Of a stretch of 64,000 bases of DNA, positions 63,196 to 64,000 are shown one piece after another. The notes beneath the pieces are model-generated. The model saw only the letters and a list, made by a program, of their open reading frames with translations, was not told the DNA's origin and made no database searches. Made by a program: the position numbers and the translations under genes. Numbering within the stretch: position 1 is the stretch's first letter; each line of letters begins with the position of its first letter. The stretch comes from PFJX01 sp040751755 (GTDB taxonomy: Bacteria; Pseudomonadota; Gammaproteobacteria; Burkholderiales; Thiobacillaceae). The stretch lies in contig JBFMHC010000035.1 of assembly GCA_040751755.1 (NCBI GenBank), forward strand, positions 124,001-188,000, in the 5' to 3' direction.

Positions 63196-64000
63196 TCAGG
63201 CCGCCTGCAGGCGCACCTCCGCCTCCAGGTCGATGAGGTCCGCCTCGGAGAGGCCGAGGCGCTGCATGCAGGCCGCCTGCCAGGCGTCCTCCCAGGCCGG
63301 GTCGGGTTCCTGGCGCGCCAGCTGGCGCACGTGGCAGGCGAAGTTCAGCACCGCGCACAGGCGCGCCACGTCCTCGCCGATCCCCGCCTCCGCGAGCTCC
63401 GCCGCGCCCGCCGCATGGTGGTGGCGGATCGCCTGGGCGATGTTCTCCGGCAGTTGCCAGTTCTTCGCCACCGTCTGCCCCAGCACGGTGTGGTCCATGC
63501 CATGCGCCAGGTCGAGCGCCGGGATGTCCGGCCAGGGCGCCTGCCGCAGCGCCTCGCCGTAGGCCGGCAGGCGCTTTGCCAGCAGGGCCAGGCCGCAGTC
63601 GTGGAACATGCCCAGGGAATAGGCCTGGTCCGGGCTGACGCCGCGCTGACGCAACTGCTTCGCCGCCAGCATGGCGTAGCCGGCGATCTCGCCGCTGCGC
63701 TGCCAGAGGGTCTCCAGGGCCGCGTTCTGGGTGGCGTCGCCGAGCGCCTCGCGCAGGGCGATGCCGCGCAGGATCGCCAGGGTGGGGGCGATGCCGAGCA
63801 GGGTGATGGCGCGCTCCACCGTGTCCACCTTGGCGCGCAGGCCGAACACCGGCGAGCCGACGACGCGGAACACCGCGCCGCTCAAGGCGCCGTCCCTGGC
63901 GATCACGCGCGCCACCTCGGCGGCGCCGACGTCCGGGTCGCGCAGCAGGGCCTGCAGCTTGAGCAGGACCTCCGGGATGGGCGGGATCTTGATGCCGCTG
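63196..64000 (-). CDS. HDOD-domain protein (partial, N-terminus off window)
   Basis: The frame remains open to the window edge, so the gene starts beyond 64000. Near the edge it reads IKIPPIPEVLLKLQALLRDPDVGAAEVARVIARDGALSGAVFRVVGSPVFG, the usual start of an HDOD domain. LGMFHDCGLALLAKRLPAY and AQAIRHHHAAG complete the domain. HDOD proteins lack the catalytic metal residues of HD phosphodiesterases and act as signalling modules. It converges with the HD-GYP gene ten bases away. Confidence 0.85.
   Translation of the reverse strand, partial: SGIKIPPIPEVLLKLQALLRDPDVGAAEVARVIARDGALSGAVFRVVGSPVFGLRAKVDTVERAITLLGIAPTLAILRGIALREALGDATQNAALETLWQRSGEIAGYAMLAAKQLRQRGVSPDQAYSLGMFHDCGLALLAKRLPAYGEALRQAPWPDIPALDLAHGMDHTVLGQTVAKNWQLPENIAQAIRHHHAAGAAELAEAGIGEDVARLCAVLNFACHVRQLARQEPDPAWEDAWQAACMQRLGLSEADLIDLEAEVRLQAA

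Overview
This window looks like a chromosomal segment of a GC-rich betaproteobacterium, most likely near Thiobacillus-like Nitrosomonadales or Rhodocyclales. The main evidence is that infA lies between secY and rpmJ in the ribosomal cluster, together with the combinations rpe-gph-trpE, apaG-mltA, amgK-murU beside lptD-surA, and pilBCD-coaE-zapD. This placement is inference from gene order and protein similarity; no database was searched.

Layout. 1-16683 is the tail of the str operon (fusA partial, tuf) followed by the S10, spc and alpha ribosomal operons through rpoA-rplQ, with a strong terminator after rplQ. 16749-25221 holds an S-adenosylmethionine hydrolase, a glycerate kinase, an outer-membrane barrel, an RluF-like pseudouridine synthase, a very large uncharacterised protein broken by a frameshift, and trpE. 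25329-28883 carries gph and rpe, diverging from apaG and mltA. 28893-35782 is a long minus-strand run (TonB-like, dsbC, two UbiH-family monooxygenases, pepP, murU, amgK) that diverges from lptD-surA. 39431-42179 is a coupled minus-strand trio (pgl, DUF4139, 2OG-Fe(II) oxygenase). 42231-51350 is plus-strand: exonuclease, rlmD, a HicA-like protein, a CNNM transporter, pilB-pilC-pilD, coaE and zapD. 51385-64000 mixes an M23 peptidase, a radical SAM protein and mutY (frameshifted) with tex and a group of signalling genes.

The most interesting system is at 55486-59445. On the minus strand a near-consensus sigma-28 (FliA) flagellar promoter is followed by a well-formed class I cyclic-di-GMP riboswitch (GEMM-I). 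Next come a DUF1631 protein and a degenerate EAL-HDOD protein, apparently one operon. A short DUF1631 paralogue (52809), an HD-GYP phosphodiesterase (61947) and another HDOD protein (63196) lie nearby, beside type IV pilus genes. I infer a motility/surface switch in which flagellar transcription and c-di-GMP level jointly set expression of the DUF1631 and EAL-HDOD proteins.

Other points of note: a palindromic repeat inserted in frame in ubiH; frameshifts at a GC dinucleotide tract (large unknown protein) and a G8 tract (mutY); a possible trpE leader peptide; a heptad-like inverted repeat between rpe and gph; and hairpins at two ribosomal operon junctions whose loops look like -10 elements. 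No tRNA, rRNA, CRISPR array, insertion sequence or prophage was seen.
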